Of a DNA stretch of 64,000 nucleotides, positions 17,099 to 25,992 are shown in pieces. Numbering within the stretch: the first letter of the stretch is position 1; the number at the start of each line of letters is the position of its first letter. Source of the DNA: Clostridium thermopalmarium DSM 5974. GTDB lineage: Bacteria; Bacillota; Clostridia; Clostridiales; Clostridiaceae. Below the pieces are notes generated by a model. That model was not told the origin of the DNA and did no database searches. It was given only the letters and a program-made list of their open reading frames with translations. The stretch is from the NCBI RefSeq assembly GCF_002995795.1, contig NZ_PVXN01000053.1, forward strand, positions 1-64,000, written 5' to 3'. A program made the position numbers and the translations under genes.

Positions 17099-18241
17099 AT
17101 GAAAAAGTTCAGTATTAAACCTAATATATATTTTCAAAAATCATCAGTTGAATACTTAAAGGAGTTAAGGGGCAAAAAGGCTTTAATTATAACTGATTCT
17201 TTCATGGTTCAATCAGGATATATAAATAGGATGTTAAGAATTTTAGAGAATAAGGGAATTGATTATGAAGTATTTTCAGATGTAAAGCCGGATCCTCCAA
17301 TAGAAATTGTAGCTATAGGAGTTAAAAAAATGCAGATAACAAAACCTGATGTTGTAATTGCATTAGGAGGAGGCTCTTCAATAGATGCGGCTAAGAGCAT
17401 TATTATGATTGCTACAGATATAATCTTTAAGGAAGATAACAATTATACTAAGCCACTATTTGTTGCTATTCCTACTACAAGTGGTACTGGCTCTGAAGTA
17501 ACAGATTTTTCAGTAATCACATTTGGAGATAAAAAGGTGCCGTTAGTTGATGAAATGCTCCTTCCAGATGTAGCTATATTAGATGCGGATTTTGTTAAGT
17601 CCGTACCATCTCAAATAACAGCAGATACCGCCATAGATGCTTTAACTCATGCAATAGAAGCATATGTTTCAATGGAAGCATGTGACTTTACAGACGCTCT
17701 TGCAGAAAAATCAATAAAAATAATATTTGAATATTTCTTAAGAGCATATAGAAATGGAGAGGATATGGAGGCAAGAGAAAAAATTCATAATGCTTCTTGT
17801 ATGGCAGGAGTAGCTTTTGCCAATGCTTCTTTAGGTATTAATCATAGCATGGCTCATGCTTTAGGTGGAGCTTTTCATATACCTCATGGAAGAGCTAATG
17901 CTATATTATTACCATATGTAATTATGTATAATGCAAATCTACAAGGCAATGAAGAGACAAGAGCTGCAAAGAGATATTCTGAAATTGCAAAAATCTTAGG
18001 CTTACCTTCACCAACAGTAAAAGATGGAGTTTTTAGTTTGATTAGTGCTATAAAAATTATAATGAAGGAAAGCAATACTCCTTTGACATTAAAGCAGGCA
18101 AAAATAGATAAAAGAGAATTTATTAGCAAGATAGATAGTATGGCAGATACAGCAATGAAAGATAGATGTACAGTATACAATCCAAGAGTGGTTACTAAAG
18201 AAGATATAAGAAAACTATTTGTTGAAGTGTATGGAGAATAA
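17099..18241 (+). CDS. Iron-containing alcohol dehydrogenase (PduQ/EutG-like)
   Basis: Reduces the aldehyde to the alcohol (1-propanol or 1,3-propanediol) and regenerates NAD+ for the dehydratase branch. The 380 residues show the group III Fe-ADH pattern: IALGGGSSIDAAKSI nucleotide loop, PTTSGTGSEVTDFSVI, and metal ligands in DALTHAIEAY and GINHSMAHALGGAFHIPHG. Last gene of the microcompartment operon, with AAGGGGGAATAAAAATT as ribosome site. A short hairpin follows. PduQ/EutG assignment comes from its position; close homologues also act on butanal or 3-hydroxypropanal. Confidence 0.9.
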   Translation: MKKFSIKPNIYFQKSSVEYLKELRGKKALIITDSFMVQSGYINRMLRILENKGIDYEVFSDVKPDPPIEIVAIGVKKMQITKPDVVIALGGGSSIDAAKSIIMIATDIIFKEDNNYTKPLFVAIPTTSGTGSEVTDFSVITFGDKKVPLVDEMLLPDVAILDADFVKSVPSQITADTAIDALTHAIEAYVSMEACDFTDALAEKSIKIIFEYFLRAYRNGEDMEAREKIHNASCMAGVAFANASLGINHSMAHALGGAFHIPHGRANAILLPYVIMYNANLQGNEETRAAKRYSEIAKILGLPSPTVKDGVFSLISAIKIIMKESNTPLTLKQAKIDKREFISKIDSMADTAMKDRCTVYNPRVVTKEDIRKLFVEVYGE

Positions 18242-18263
18242 CAATAAAGGAGCTGTTGTACTA

Positions 18264-18292
18264 AAAAAAGCAGTGTGATAGTTGCTTTTGCA
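18264..18292 (+). terminator. Weak terminator of the BMC operon
   Basis: AAAAGCA and TGCTTTT arms around a ten-base loop just after the alcohol dehydrogenase gene. Confidence 0.5.
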
Positions 18293-18347
18293 TAATTGAA
18301 ATATTCTACGGCGTAAAATATTTTGAGCACGATAGTGTAAAGTTGAC

Positions 18348-18889
18348 TTATGAAAAATTAGACTTCGCATTACAGAAGGTAATAACATGTAAAGACCCAT
18401 AAAAAATAGTTTTGTGGACTTTAAAATGCTTACGTTCTTTCTTAGTAGCTAAAGTATGTCTACAATAAGGACAACGAAAAATAATAGACTTATTGTGATG
18501 AATTGTTTCGTTAAATAGCTTTCCGCAAAACTTACATTGATACTGACCCTTAGAACCATTATTCTTATAGATGTATTGGTGCGAAACACCACAACGAGGA
18601 CACACAGTTTTTTCAGGAACAGTTGACGCTTCAGATCTACGATTTATTGGCTTAACTGTTTTGCCATACTTATGCTCATAGCAAGCTTATCCACCTTGAA
18701 TTTTTGATATTCTGGACTATGTGAACCCTTGGAAAACCACTGTTTAAGAGGAATATATCTGGCAATAAACAGAAGTAATTGAAAGATTACTCTTAAAAGA
18801 TATTGATTATACGAAATTAAATAAGTTATACTTGAAGTCAAGACAATGATTGTCCTTTTTTGATAATGATTAATGTGTGGCAACTTCAA
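18348..18889 (-). pseudogene. Decayed transposase with zinc-ribbon motifs
   Basis: Two minus-strand fragments join if one frameshift is allowed near 18690. The upstream part (from 18889) starts MKLPHINHYQKRT and ends near KFKVDKLA; the downstream part continues KPINRRSEASTVPEKTVC and PRCGVSHQYIYKNNGSKGQY, then two CX2C pairs (CKFCGK, CPYCRHTL). This resembles the N-terminal zinc-ribbon region of clostridial DDE transposases that I recognise only as a group. The catalytic C-terminal part is missing. It marks the right border of the microcompartment locus, suggesting that the locus or its flank has been mobilised or rearranged. Confidence 0.65.
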
Positions 18890-19017
18890 TTATAACAGGA
18901 AATAGGGGAGGCATTGTTTTTTTCCAAAAAACTCTATAACCCTTGATATATAAAGGAAAATTCAAAACAAAGTGTAAAAAACTTTACACCAATTTGAGCA
19001 TTAGGTAGGGAAAAATT

Positions 19018-19434
19018 ATGAAACCAAAGGTAGCATTTATATGTGTACACAATTCCTGCAGATCACAAATGGCGGAAGCATTAGGAAAGTTATTTGCATC
19101 AGATGTATTTGAATCTTATTCAGCAGGTACAGAAAAAAAGCCACAGATAAACCAAGATGCTGTAAGGATAATAAAAGATTTATATAATGTTGATATGAAT
19201 GAAACCCAGAGTTCTAAATTGCTTCAAGATATACCAGAAGTTGATATTGCTATAAAAATGGGCTGTAATGTAGTGTGCCCATACTTACCTGTAAAGCACG
19301 TAGAGGATTGGGGATTAGATGATCCAAGTGGTAAAAGTGATGAAGAGTTTATAAAAACAGCTAAAACAATTGAAGAGAAGGTTAAAGATTTAGCAAAAAG
19401 AATCCAAAATAAGGAAATCAAACTTGCACCATAA
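19018..19434 (+). CDS. ArsC-like arsenate reductase / low-molecular-weight phosphatase family
   Basis: A 138-residue protein with the PTP loop CX5R near the N-terminus (Cys9 to Arg15, within FICVHNSCRSQMAEA) and further cysteines at 83 and 87 (MGCNVVCPYLP), then VEDWGLDDPSGKSDEEF. This is the layout of thioredoxin-coupled ArsC of the low-molecular-weight phosphatase fold, although the spacing of the second and third redox cysteines (CX3C) is shorter than I remember for pI258 ArsC (CX6C). It reduces arsenate to arsenite, or acts as a phosphatase. No arsR or arsB is adjacent. GGTAGGG precedes the ATG; a terminator follows. Confidence 0.75.
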   Translation: MKPKVAFICVHNSCRSQMAEALGKLFASDVFESYSAGTEKKPQINQDAVRIIKDLYNVDMNETQSSKLLQDIPEVDIAIKMGCNVVCPYLPVKHVEDWGLDDPSGKSDEEFIKTAKTIEEKVKDLAKRIQNKEIKLAP

Positions 19435-19578
19435 TCCAGATATTGGCCAATCTCTGCAACAAGTTGCAAATATATAGAAGAGAACTTAAGATCTCCATGT
19501 ACTCAAGAAATAACTGTATTTAGAGCCTTTGCATAAATAGTTAAAAACATAGGATCAGGTTATTGTTATTGACATTGT

Positions 19579-19618
19579 AAAAAGTGATTGCATTACGTAT
19601 GAGTGCAATCACTTTTTT
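19579..19618 (+). terminator. Intrinsic terminator
   Basis: AAAAGTGATTGCA and TGCAATCACTTTTTT pair perfectly; it lies between the ArsC-like gene and the CooS homologue. Confidence 0.85.
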
Positions 19619-19694
19619 ACTTATTTCTAATACATATTTACGAAAATAAGTGGAAAACTTATTAGAGAAAAATTAAAAAGAGGTGAGTTATTTC

Positions 19695-21611
19695 ATGAGT
19701 GAAACTATATTAGAAAAAGCTGAAGGACGCGTAAGTTATCACGATTCAGTTGAGGAAATGATGAAAAGAATTAGAGAAGATGGAATGTCTAACGTATTTG
19801 ACAGATGGACTAAACAAGAAAAGATACGTTGTAAATTCTGTCTTCAAGGTTTGAGCTGTCAATTATGTTCAAATGGGCCATGTAGAATAAATGATAAAGG
19901 TGAGCCTGAAAAAGGCGTATGCGGAATTGGACCAGATGCTATGGCAATGAGAAATTTCCTATTAAAAAATATAATGGGAGCAGGTACATATAGTCATCAT
20001 GCATATGAAGCATTCCGCACATTAAAGGCAACAGGAGAAGGAAAAACTCCATTTAAGATTAAAGATGTAGATAAATTAAAATGGATGTGTGAAAAGCTTG
20101 GCATTGATACTAATCAAGATATAAATAAAATGGCTGTACAATTAGCAGAATTACTACAAAGACAACAAGAGATTGGTGAAGATGATGAAAATCTTATGGT
20201 AGAAGCTTTTGCTCCAAGAAAAAGAAAAGAGCTTTGGAAAAAAATAAATGTTTATCCTAAAGGCACAATTCATGAGGAACAAAACTGTGTAGCAAGCTGT
20301 TTAACAAATGTGGATGGAAGCTATAAATCACTGGCTGCAAAAGCACTTCGTCTAGGAATTGCAACTATTTATAATTCTCAGATTGGACTTGAAATGGTTC
20401 AAGACATTTTATTTGGAACACCTATGCCTCATGAAGTTGATGTAGATTTAGGTATTATGGATCCAGACTATGTAAATGTAGTGTTTAACGGACATCAACC
20501 TTGGGGTGGAGCCGCAACAATTCTAAAGGCAAGAACTAAGGAAGTGCAAGAAAAGGCAAGAGCAGCTGGAGCAAAAGGACTAAGAGTAGTAGGTTCTATA
20601 GAAACAGGACAGGAATTACTACAAAGATTTGAAATTGATGATGTTTTTGTAGGATTAATGGGTAACTGGTTAGCTATAGAGCCATTACTTGCTACAGGTA
20701 CAGTAGACGTTCTAGCAATGGAAGAAAACTGTTCTCCACCAGCTTTAGACCAATATGCTGAAAAATATCAAGCAACTTTAGTTAGCATAAGCACAATTAT
20801 AGATATGCCAGGAATTGAGCATAAAATTCCATACTATCCTGAAAAAGTGGATGAAATGGCAGATAAATTAATTGAACTTGCTATAGAAAACTTTAAGAAA
20901 CGTAAAAATAAAGTTAAACCTATGGTTCCAAAGATTACACAAAAGGCTATTGCAGGTTTCTCTACTGAAGCTATATTAAAGGCTCTTGGAGGAAAGCTTG
21001 ATCCATTAGTAGATGTAATAGCTGCAGGAAAGATTAAGGGAATAGTAGCTATTGCAAACTGTTCAACTTTAAGAAATGGACCACAGGACTGGAATACAGT
21101 AAATCTTGCAAAGGAATTAATTAAAAAGGATATTTTAGTAGTTGCAGGAGGATGCGGAAACCATGCATTAGAAGTTGCTGGACTTTGTACTCTTGAAGCA
21201 GCTAATAATATTGCAGGAGAAGGTTTAAAAGAAGTTTGCAACCTTTTAAAGATACCTCCAGTACTAAGCTTTGGAACTTGTACAGATACAGGAAGAATAT
21301 CTATGGTTGTATCTGCACTGGCAGATCATTTAGATGTAGATGTATCTGATTTACCGATAGCAGTTACAGCTCCAGAATGGATGGAACAAAAGGCAACAAT
21401 AGATGGAATATTTGCATTAGGATTTGGTGCATATACTCACTTATCTCCAACTCCATTTATGACTGGTGCTCCTAAACTTGTAAAGTTATTGACTGAAGAG
21501 GTAGAAGGTATAACAGGGGGAAAGATAGCTCTTGGGGATGACCCAGTGGAAGTAGCAAATAATATAGAAGCTCATATTATTGATAAGAGAAAGAAGATGG
21601 GATTAAATTAA
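19695..21611 (+). CDS. CooS-family carbon monoxide dehydrogenase homologue with altered C-cluster ligands
   Basis: A 638-residue protein that aligns along its length with Ni-Fe CO dehydrogenase CooS. The N-terminus has the B-cluster cysteines (CQLCSNGPCR, then GVCG). The D-cluster pair is CX2C (IRCKFC, Cys46 and Cys49) instead of CX7C. At the active site I see His267 (NGHQPW), Cys346 (EENCSPP), Cys456 (NCSTLRN), Cys487 (GGCGNHA), Cys529 (GTCTDTG) and Lys566 (PEWMEQK), matching His261, Cys333, Cys446, Cys476, Cys526 and Lys563 of CODH-II. The position of Cys295 (GICCTGNE in CODH-II) is Glu303 (GSIETGQE). A His-Glu-Cys set is that of hybrid-cluster protein. No cooF, cooC or acs gene is adjacent. 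ATG 19695 is preferred over GTG 19683, which overlaps the ribosome site. CO oxidation should not be assumed. Confidence 0.85.
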   Translation: MSETILEKAEGRVSYHDSVEEMMKRIREDGMSNVFDRWTKQEKIRCKFCLQGLSCQLCSNGPCRINDKGEPEKGVCGIGPDAMAMRNFLLKNIMGAGTYSHHAYEAFRTLKATGEGKTPFKIKDVDKLKWMCEKLGIDTNQDINKMAVQLAELLQRQQEIGEDDENLMVEAFAPRKRKELWKKINVYPKGTIHEEQNCVASCLTNVDGSYKSLAAKALRLGIATIYNSQIGLEMVQDILFGTPMPHEVDVDLGIMDPDYVNVVFNGHQPWGGAATILKARTKEVQEKARAAGAKGLRVVGSIETGQELLQRFEIDDVFVGLMGNWLAIEPLLATGTVDVLAMEENCSPPALDQYAEKYQATLVSISTIIDMPGIEHKIPYYPEKVDEMADKLIELAIENFKKRKNKVKPMVPKITQKAIAGFSTEAILKALGGKLDPLVDVIAAGKIKGIVAIANCSTLRNGPQDWNTVNLAKELIKKDILVVAGGCGNHALEVAGLCTLEAANNIAGEGLKEVCNLLKIPPVLSFGTCTDTGRISMVVSALADHLDVDVSDLPIAVTAPEWMEQKATIDGIFALGFGAYTHLSPTPFMTGAPKLVKLLTEEVEGITGGKIALGDDPVEVANNIEAHIIDKRKKMGLN

Positions 21612-21617
21612 ATTCAT

Positions 21618-21677
21618 AAAAAAGAGAGGCTAATTCTTAAAATGACTTTTAAAATCATTTTAAGATAGCCTCTTTTT
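21618..21677. terminator. Long bidirectional terminator
   Basis: AAAAGAG(A)GGCTA and TAGCCTCTTTTT outer arms with an inner TTCTTAAAATGA/TCATTTTAAGA stem, between convergent genes. Confidence 0.8.
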
Positions 21678-21687
21678 ACGTTTTTGT

Positions 21688-22092
21688 TTATGTTAAACTA
21701 ACATTCAGCATCATCAAAAGTACTCCACTTAACAATATAGCTATTCCTTTAAAATTTAATTCCTCAACAGAATGTTTTTTAAAGTTCTTGTGGTAATCTG
21801 TTGATTGCTGCTGTTGCTTTACGTCCTCAAGAGTTTCATTTGCAATATATTGAACATTATTTTTATCAAGGCCTAAAAGAGAAGCTTCTGAAGTATTCCT
21901 TCTCATCATCAAAAAAAGCCCAATTATTATAACTCCTAAGCTTACATAAAATAATATATCTGTAAATTGTTTTTCAAATGATTTTGAAATTATCCATGAT
22001 ATAAAACCAAATAGTGTAGCAATTATAAGAGAATATAGTAATAGATTTATATCATGCTTTGGTTTGGAAACTGCCAGTTTAATCACCTCCAT
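21688..22092 (-). CDS. Small membrane protein of unknown function
   Basis: About 134 residues with three predicted membrane segments (near residues 18-36, 46-62 and 115-132) and a cytoplasmic-looking middle containing LLGLDKNNVQYIANE and a QQQQ stretch. I do not recognise a family. The start is uncertain: the ATG at 22092 is the first base of the only plausible ribosome site (GGAGGTGATT), so translation may begin at the in-frame CTG at 22077, or the ATG may be used without one. It is convergent with the CooS homologue and shares a terminator with it. Confidence 0.55.
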   Translation of the reverse strand: MEVIKLAVSKPKHDINLLLYSLIIATLFGFISWIISKSFEKQFTDILFYVSLGVIIIGLFLMMRRNTSEASLLGLDKNNVQYIANETLEDVKQQQQSTDYHKNFKKHSVEELNFKGIAILLSGVLLMMLNVSLT

Positions 22093-22557
22093 AATATTTT
22101 TAGTTTATTAACCTTGAAGCCTAATATAGCTTATATCTGGCTGTGCAATAGAAGTTTCCCAACTAACAAGATAATCATTAGTTGTACTTTCAGCATGAAG
22201 ACTTCACTATAAATTAGACATAAATTTTAAAAAAAATGTTTCAAAAAAAATGAAACTTTTTATAGATGTTTTTATCTTATATATGAATTAACAATTCAAA
22301 GTTAATGTAAATTTTTTATATGGGACTAATATATCAAGATTAAGTAAATAAATATAGTGACTTAGTTATTTGGGATTGACTGTTTGCCATAACAGTTAAT
22401 CCTGTTTTAGTTTTTTGAAGTTCAAGAGTCTTTTGTTTTTGGTATTATTTTGCTAAAATTTCGAAATATATGTGGCATAGAAGATACAATATTTTTAATG
22501 CGCATTTTGTTGAAACTGCCCTCAAATAAACATATAATTGTTTGGGGAGATGATAGC
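22093..22557. other. Intergenic region with two hairpins
   Basis: No gene seen. An A-rich hairpin (TGTTTCA, eight A residues, TGAAAC then TTTTT) lies near 22230-22262, and a stronger one at 22373-22417. The open frame of the next gene can be extended back to TTG 22450 but without a ribosome site. Confidence 0.5.
22373..22417 (+). terminator. Terminator or attenuator upstream of the permease
   Basis: GGATTGACTGTT and AACAGTTAATCC arms around a six-base loop, then TGTTTTAGTTTTTT. No gene ends nearby on this strand, so it may terminate a leader transcript. Confidence 0.6.
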
Positions 22558-23655
22558 GTGGAGAGTATAATAAAGACTTTAAAAAATGAAGTAGTTTTTA
22601 CTGGAGCTTTGATACTAGCTATAGGAACATCTTTTATATCTATTCCAAAGCTAGATTACATAGACTTTAAGGTATTGTTTTCTCTATTTAATCTCATGCT
22701 TATAGTAAAGGCATTTGAGGAATTAAAAATCATGGACAAGTTGGCTGTTGAAATATTAAGCAAATATAAAAATTCAAGAATGGGTTCTTTAATATTAATC
22801 TCTTTAACCTTTATAAGTTCTATGTTTGTTACTAATGATGTGGCATTGATAACTTTTGTTCCATTAACATTGGTTATAGGGAAAAAGACTAAAATAGAAG
22901 TTATAGATATAATAATATTTCAAACCTTGGCTGCAAATATAGGAAGCAGTCTTACACCAATGGGAAATCCACAGAACTTATTTTTATTCTCTTATTACAA
23001 ATTAAAAGCTGGTGCTTTTTTTAGAATAACTGTTCCGTTGGTTGTTATGGGAACTATATGGCTTTTTTTAATAAACTTAAGGACTAAAAATATTTCTCTA
23101 GATTTTGAATTAAATCCTATATCAATAAAAGATAAAAAGAAGGCATCAATATATGGAATTCTATTTTTTATAATCATAATGTCTGTATTTAATGTTATAG
23201 ATTATAAGTTAGCTTCAGCATTAACTATAATTGTAGTATTTTTTCTGGACAGAGAGCTTATTATGAAAGTGGATTACTTTTTACTATTTACCTTTATAGG
23301 TTTTTTTCTTTTTATAGGTAATGTATCTAATAGCACAGGTGTTCATTCAGTTATGAAGTATGTTTTAGGTAGTGAGAAAAAAAGTTATTTTGCTGCTATT
23401 TTGTTAAGCCAAATTATAAGCAATGTGCCTTGTGCAGTTTTGCTAGCTGGATTTACGGAAAATTGGAGAGAGATTTTGCTTGGAGTAAATATAGGAGGAA
23501 TGGGAACGCTTATAGCTTCTCTTGCCAGCGTAATATCTTATAAGCTCTATGTTGCCGATTTTCCAGAAAAGTCTAAGGGATATTTAAAGAAATTCACCAT
23601 ATATAATTTAATAAGTCTTGTTGTTTTTATAATCATAAATTATATTATACTATAG
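22558..23655 (+). CDS. Anion permease of the ArsB/NhaD (ion transporter) superfamily
   Basis: About 365 residues with some ten membrane segments. Motifs include MFVTNDVALITFVPLTLVIG and NIGSSLTPMGNPQNLFLFSY, typical of the ArsB/NhaD/CitM superfamily, where such Asn-Pro hairpins form the substrate site; a second hairpin region is SQIISNVPCAVLLAGF. The substrate (arsenite, Na+/H+, or an organic anion) cannot be told. I chose GTG 22558: GGGGAGA lies eight bases upstream and the preceding residues do not look like a signal. Family members are usually 400-430 residues, so this is a short version. It is not adjacent to the ArsC-like gene, with CooS between. Confidence 0.75.
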   Translation: MESIIKTLKNEVVFTGALILAIGTSFISIPKLDYIDFKVLFSLFNLMLIVKAFEELKIMDKLAVEILSKYKNSRMGSLILISLTFISSMFVTNDVALITFVPLTLVIGKKTKIEVIDIIIFQTLAANIGSSLTPMGNPQNLFLFSYYKLKAGAFFRITVPLVVMGTIWLFLINLRTKNISLDFELNPISIKDKKKASIYGILFFIIIMSVFNVIDYKLASALTIIVVFFLDRELIMKVDYFLLFTFIGFFLFIGNVSNSTGVHSVMKYVLGSEKKSYFAAILLSQIISNVPCAVLLAGFTENWREILLGVNIGGMGTLIASLASVISYKLYVADFPEKSKGYLKKFTIYNLISLVVFIIINYIIL

Positions 23656-23774
23656 TCGAATTATGTATATTTGTTGTATATTATAAAATATTGTGTCTGA
23701 TATGTGGTAATAATATAATTAGTTTAACAAATATATGATTATAAAAAATGGGATTTAAAGGAGTAATCTCTACT

Positions 23775-24662
23775 ATGAAAGAAATAACCAAATATGAAAG
23801 CCTTAGACAGCAAGTTAAAGCCTACGAGAGAATTTTTGATACTGTACGAGTTGTAGATCCAGTTACAAAAAAAGCTACTATATATAAAGATGATAAAGAT
23901 ATTTCCGAAAATATAACCTGCTATTCAAGGTGGTTAGATGGTAATGAGTGTAAGGATTGTATTATTATAAAGGCACTAAATCATAAAAAAACCTTTGTAA
24001 AAATACAAAATAATGCAGATAAGATGTTTTTGATATTTGCTGTGCCTTTAGAGCTTAATGGAGACATATTTGCCTTGGAATTGATTAAGGATATTACGGA
24101 TATCTTGGTTTTCGAAACAGTTTATCAATGTGAAAGTCATGAATTACGGAATATTGTACAAGATTTGAATACTCTTATAATGAAAGATACATTGACTAGT
24201 CTTTACAATAGGAGATACATTGATAGAATATTGCCAGAAGAAATTGCTAGATGTGATGATAAAAATCCTTTATCTATTGCCATGATTGATGTAGACCATT
24301 TTAAGAGTATAAACGATACCTATGGCCATAATGCAGGTGATATTATTATAAAGAAGCTTGGACAGATATTATCGAATTCCATTAGAAATGATACAGATTG
24401 GGCTGCAAGATATGGTGGAGATGAATTTTTAATATGCTTACCTAATACGGATAATAAAAAAGCGTATAAGGTTCTAGAAAGAATAAGAAAAAATGTGGAA
24501 AAGATAAACATAAAAATTGAAAATATAAAAATAAAAGTAACTGTTTCTGGAGGATTATATACATTAAATAATAATATCTTAGCGCCTGTTGATTTAATTA
24601 AATATGCAGATGATAAACTATATAATGCAAAAGAACAAGGAAGAAATAGGATAGCATCATAG
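23775..24662 (+). CDS. Diguanylate cyclase (GGDEF) with Cys-containing sensor domain
   Basis: A 295-residue cytoplasmic protein. The C-terminal GGDEF domain (from about residue 130) is intact: LTSLYNRRYID, MIDVDHFKSINDTYGH and ARYGGDEFLICL, predicting synthesis of cyclic di-GMP. The N-terminal 125 residues look PAS-like with a pattern CYSRWLDGNECKDC that recurs in clostridial signalling proteins and could hold a metal or respond to redox state. No RxxD inhibitory site is evident right before GGDEF. ATG 23775 is chosen, 11 bases after AAAGGAG; ATG 23748 is an alternative without a ribosome site. A terminator follows directly. Confidence 0.85.
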   Translation: MKEITKYESLRQQVKAYERIFDTVRVVDPVTKKATIYKDDKDISENITCYSRWLDGNECKDCIIIKALNHKKTFVKIQNNADKMFLIFAVPLELNGDIFALELIKDITDILVFETVYQCESHELRNIVQDLNTLIMKDTLTSLYNRRYIDRILPEEIARCDDKNPLSIAMIDVDHFKSINDTYGHNAGDIIIKKLGQILSNSIRNDTDWAARYGGDEFLICLPNTDNKKAYKVLERIRKNVEKINIKIENIKIKVTVSGGLYTLNNNILAPVDLIKYADDKLYNAKEQGRNRIAS

Positions 24663-24673
24663 AAATAATAATT

Positions 24674-24704
24674 AAGAAAATTGCGCTGCAATTTTCTTTT
24701 TTTG
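24674..24704 (+). terminator. Intrinsic terminator
   Basis: AAGAAAATTGC and GCAATTTTCTT arms with a three-base loop, followed by TTTTT. Confidence 0.85.
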
Positions 24705-24769
24705 TTTCACGTAAATAGGCATTATTACATAGTATGAAATATAACCAATTCAATATGGAGTGTGTTTTA

Positions 24770-25837
24770 GTGATATATGCACTAATATTAGCCGGTGGAA
24801 AAGGGACAAGACTTTATCCATTATCTCGTGAGAAAAGTCCAAAGCAGTTTTTAAAAGTCATAAATGATAAAAGCTTTTTACGCAACACTGTAGATAGGAT
24901 TACTCCCATAGTAAATAAAGAAAATATATATGTGGTTACAAATAAAGATTATATAGATAAAATAAAAGAAGAATTACCAGATATAAATGCAGAAAATATT
25001 TTTACAGAACCTGCAAATAAAGAGACTGCTACCTGCATAGGTCTTTCGGCAGTAAAGCTTTTAAAAAAGGATAAGGATGCAGTTATGCTAGTACTGCCAT
25101 CAGACCATTTTATTCAGAATGAAAAATTGTTTATAGATACATTAAATCAAGCAATCCAGATTGCAGAGAGAAAGAGAGGGCTTATAACCATAGGCGTAAA
25201 TCCTACAAGGCCAGAAACAGGATATGGATACATTCAAATGGGAGATAGAGTTGCGGGGGATATTCCAACTTTTAAGGTAGCTAGATTTACTGAGAAACCT
25301 AACCTGGAAGTGGCAAAGGATTTTTTGTTTGATGGGAATTACTTATGGAACAGTGGTATGTTCGCATGGAGAGCAGATGTATTCTTACGGGAGATGGAAA
25401 AGTATCTTCCTAAAATGTACAAAAGTTTAATGGAAATATATAAAAATGTAGGAACGGATAAAGAGGAAGAAACAATAGAGGAGCAGTATAATCTAATAGA
25501 TGGTATCTCTGTGGACTTTGGAATAATGCAAAAGACTAGAAAGGCATACGTTATAAAATCAGAGTTTGAATGGGATGACATTGGAAGCTTCTCTGCTATG
25601 TGCAGATTTTTAAGCAATCACAGAGGAAACAGTGTATCAGGAAATGCTTTCATGGAACAAAGCGAAAATTGCTTTGTGTTTGGAAAAGAAAAGCTTATCA
25701 TAGGTTTTGGGATTAAAGACTTGATTATAGTGGATGCAGGTGATGTGCTTCTTGTTATGGATAAGAACAAAGATCAAGAAATAAAGCATTTAGTAAATAT
25801 TTTGCAGGAACAAAAAGGATATGAAAAATATCTATAG
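24770..25837 (+). CDS. manC: Mannose-1-phosphate guanylyltransferase
   Basis: Makes GDP-mannose from mannose-1-phosphate and GTP for surface polysaccharides. The 355 residues begin with the nucleotidyltransferase signature LILAGGKGTRLYPLSREKSP and continue with LPSDHFI, ETGYGYIQMG, FTEKPNLEVAKDFL, NSGMFAWRADVFL and FEWDDIGSF, all of the ManC/GMP family. It lacks the C-terminal isomerase domain of the bifunctional enzyme. GTG 24770 fits best: GGAGTG lies eight bases before it and the conserved core begins at once; the upstream extension to 24734 is not conserved in kind. It stands alone between two terminators. Confidence 0.88.
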   Translation: MIYALILAGGKGTRLYPLSREKSPKQFLKVINDKSFLRNTVDRITPIVNKENIYVVTNKDYIDKIKEELPDINAENIFTEPANKETATCIGLSAVKLLKKDKDAVMLVLPSDHFIQNEKLFIDTLNQAIQIAERKRGLITIGVNPTRPETGYGYIQMGDRVAGDIPTFKVARFTEKPNLEVAKDFLFDGNYLWNSGMFAWRADVFLREMEKYLPKMYKSLMEIYKNVGTDKEEETIEEQYNLIDGISVDFGIMQKTRKAYVIKSEFEWDDIGSFSAMCRFLSNHRGNSVSGNAFMEQSENCFVFGKEKLIIGFGIKDLIIVDAGDVLLVMDKNKDQEIKHLVNILQEQKGYEKYL

Positions 25838-25848
25838 ATTAGATTTAG

Positions 25849-25897
25849 GGCCATGATACAATTTGTGTTTAATGAGAATTGTGTCATGGCCTTTTTC
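25849..25897 (+). terminator. Intrinsic terminator
   Basis: GGCCATGATACAATT and AATTGTGTCATGGCC arms followed by TTTTT. Confidence 0.85.
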
Positions 25898-25992
25898 TCA
25901 TTATGAACCTTAACCATAGTTATTACACAATAAATACAGAAATATGATAAACTACATTAATATAGGAACAAAAATAAATGAGGAGGATATTT

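Noticed and set aside
19018-23655. An arsenic resistance operon (ArsC-like plus ArsB/NhaD-like genes)
   Set aside because: The two genes are over 3 kb apart with terminators, the CooS homologue and a convergent gene between, and there is no arsR; the permease family is too broad.
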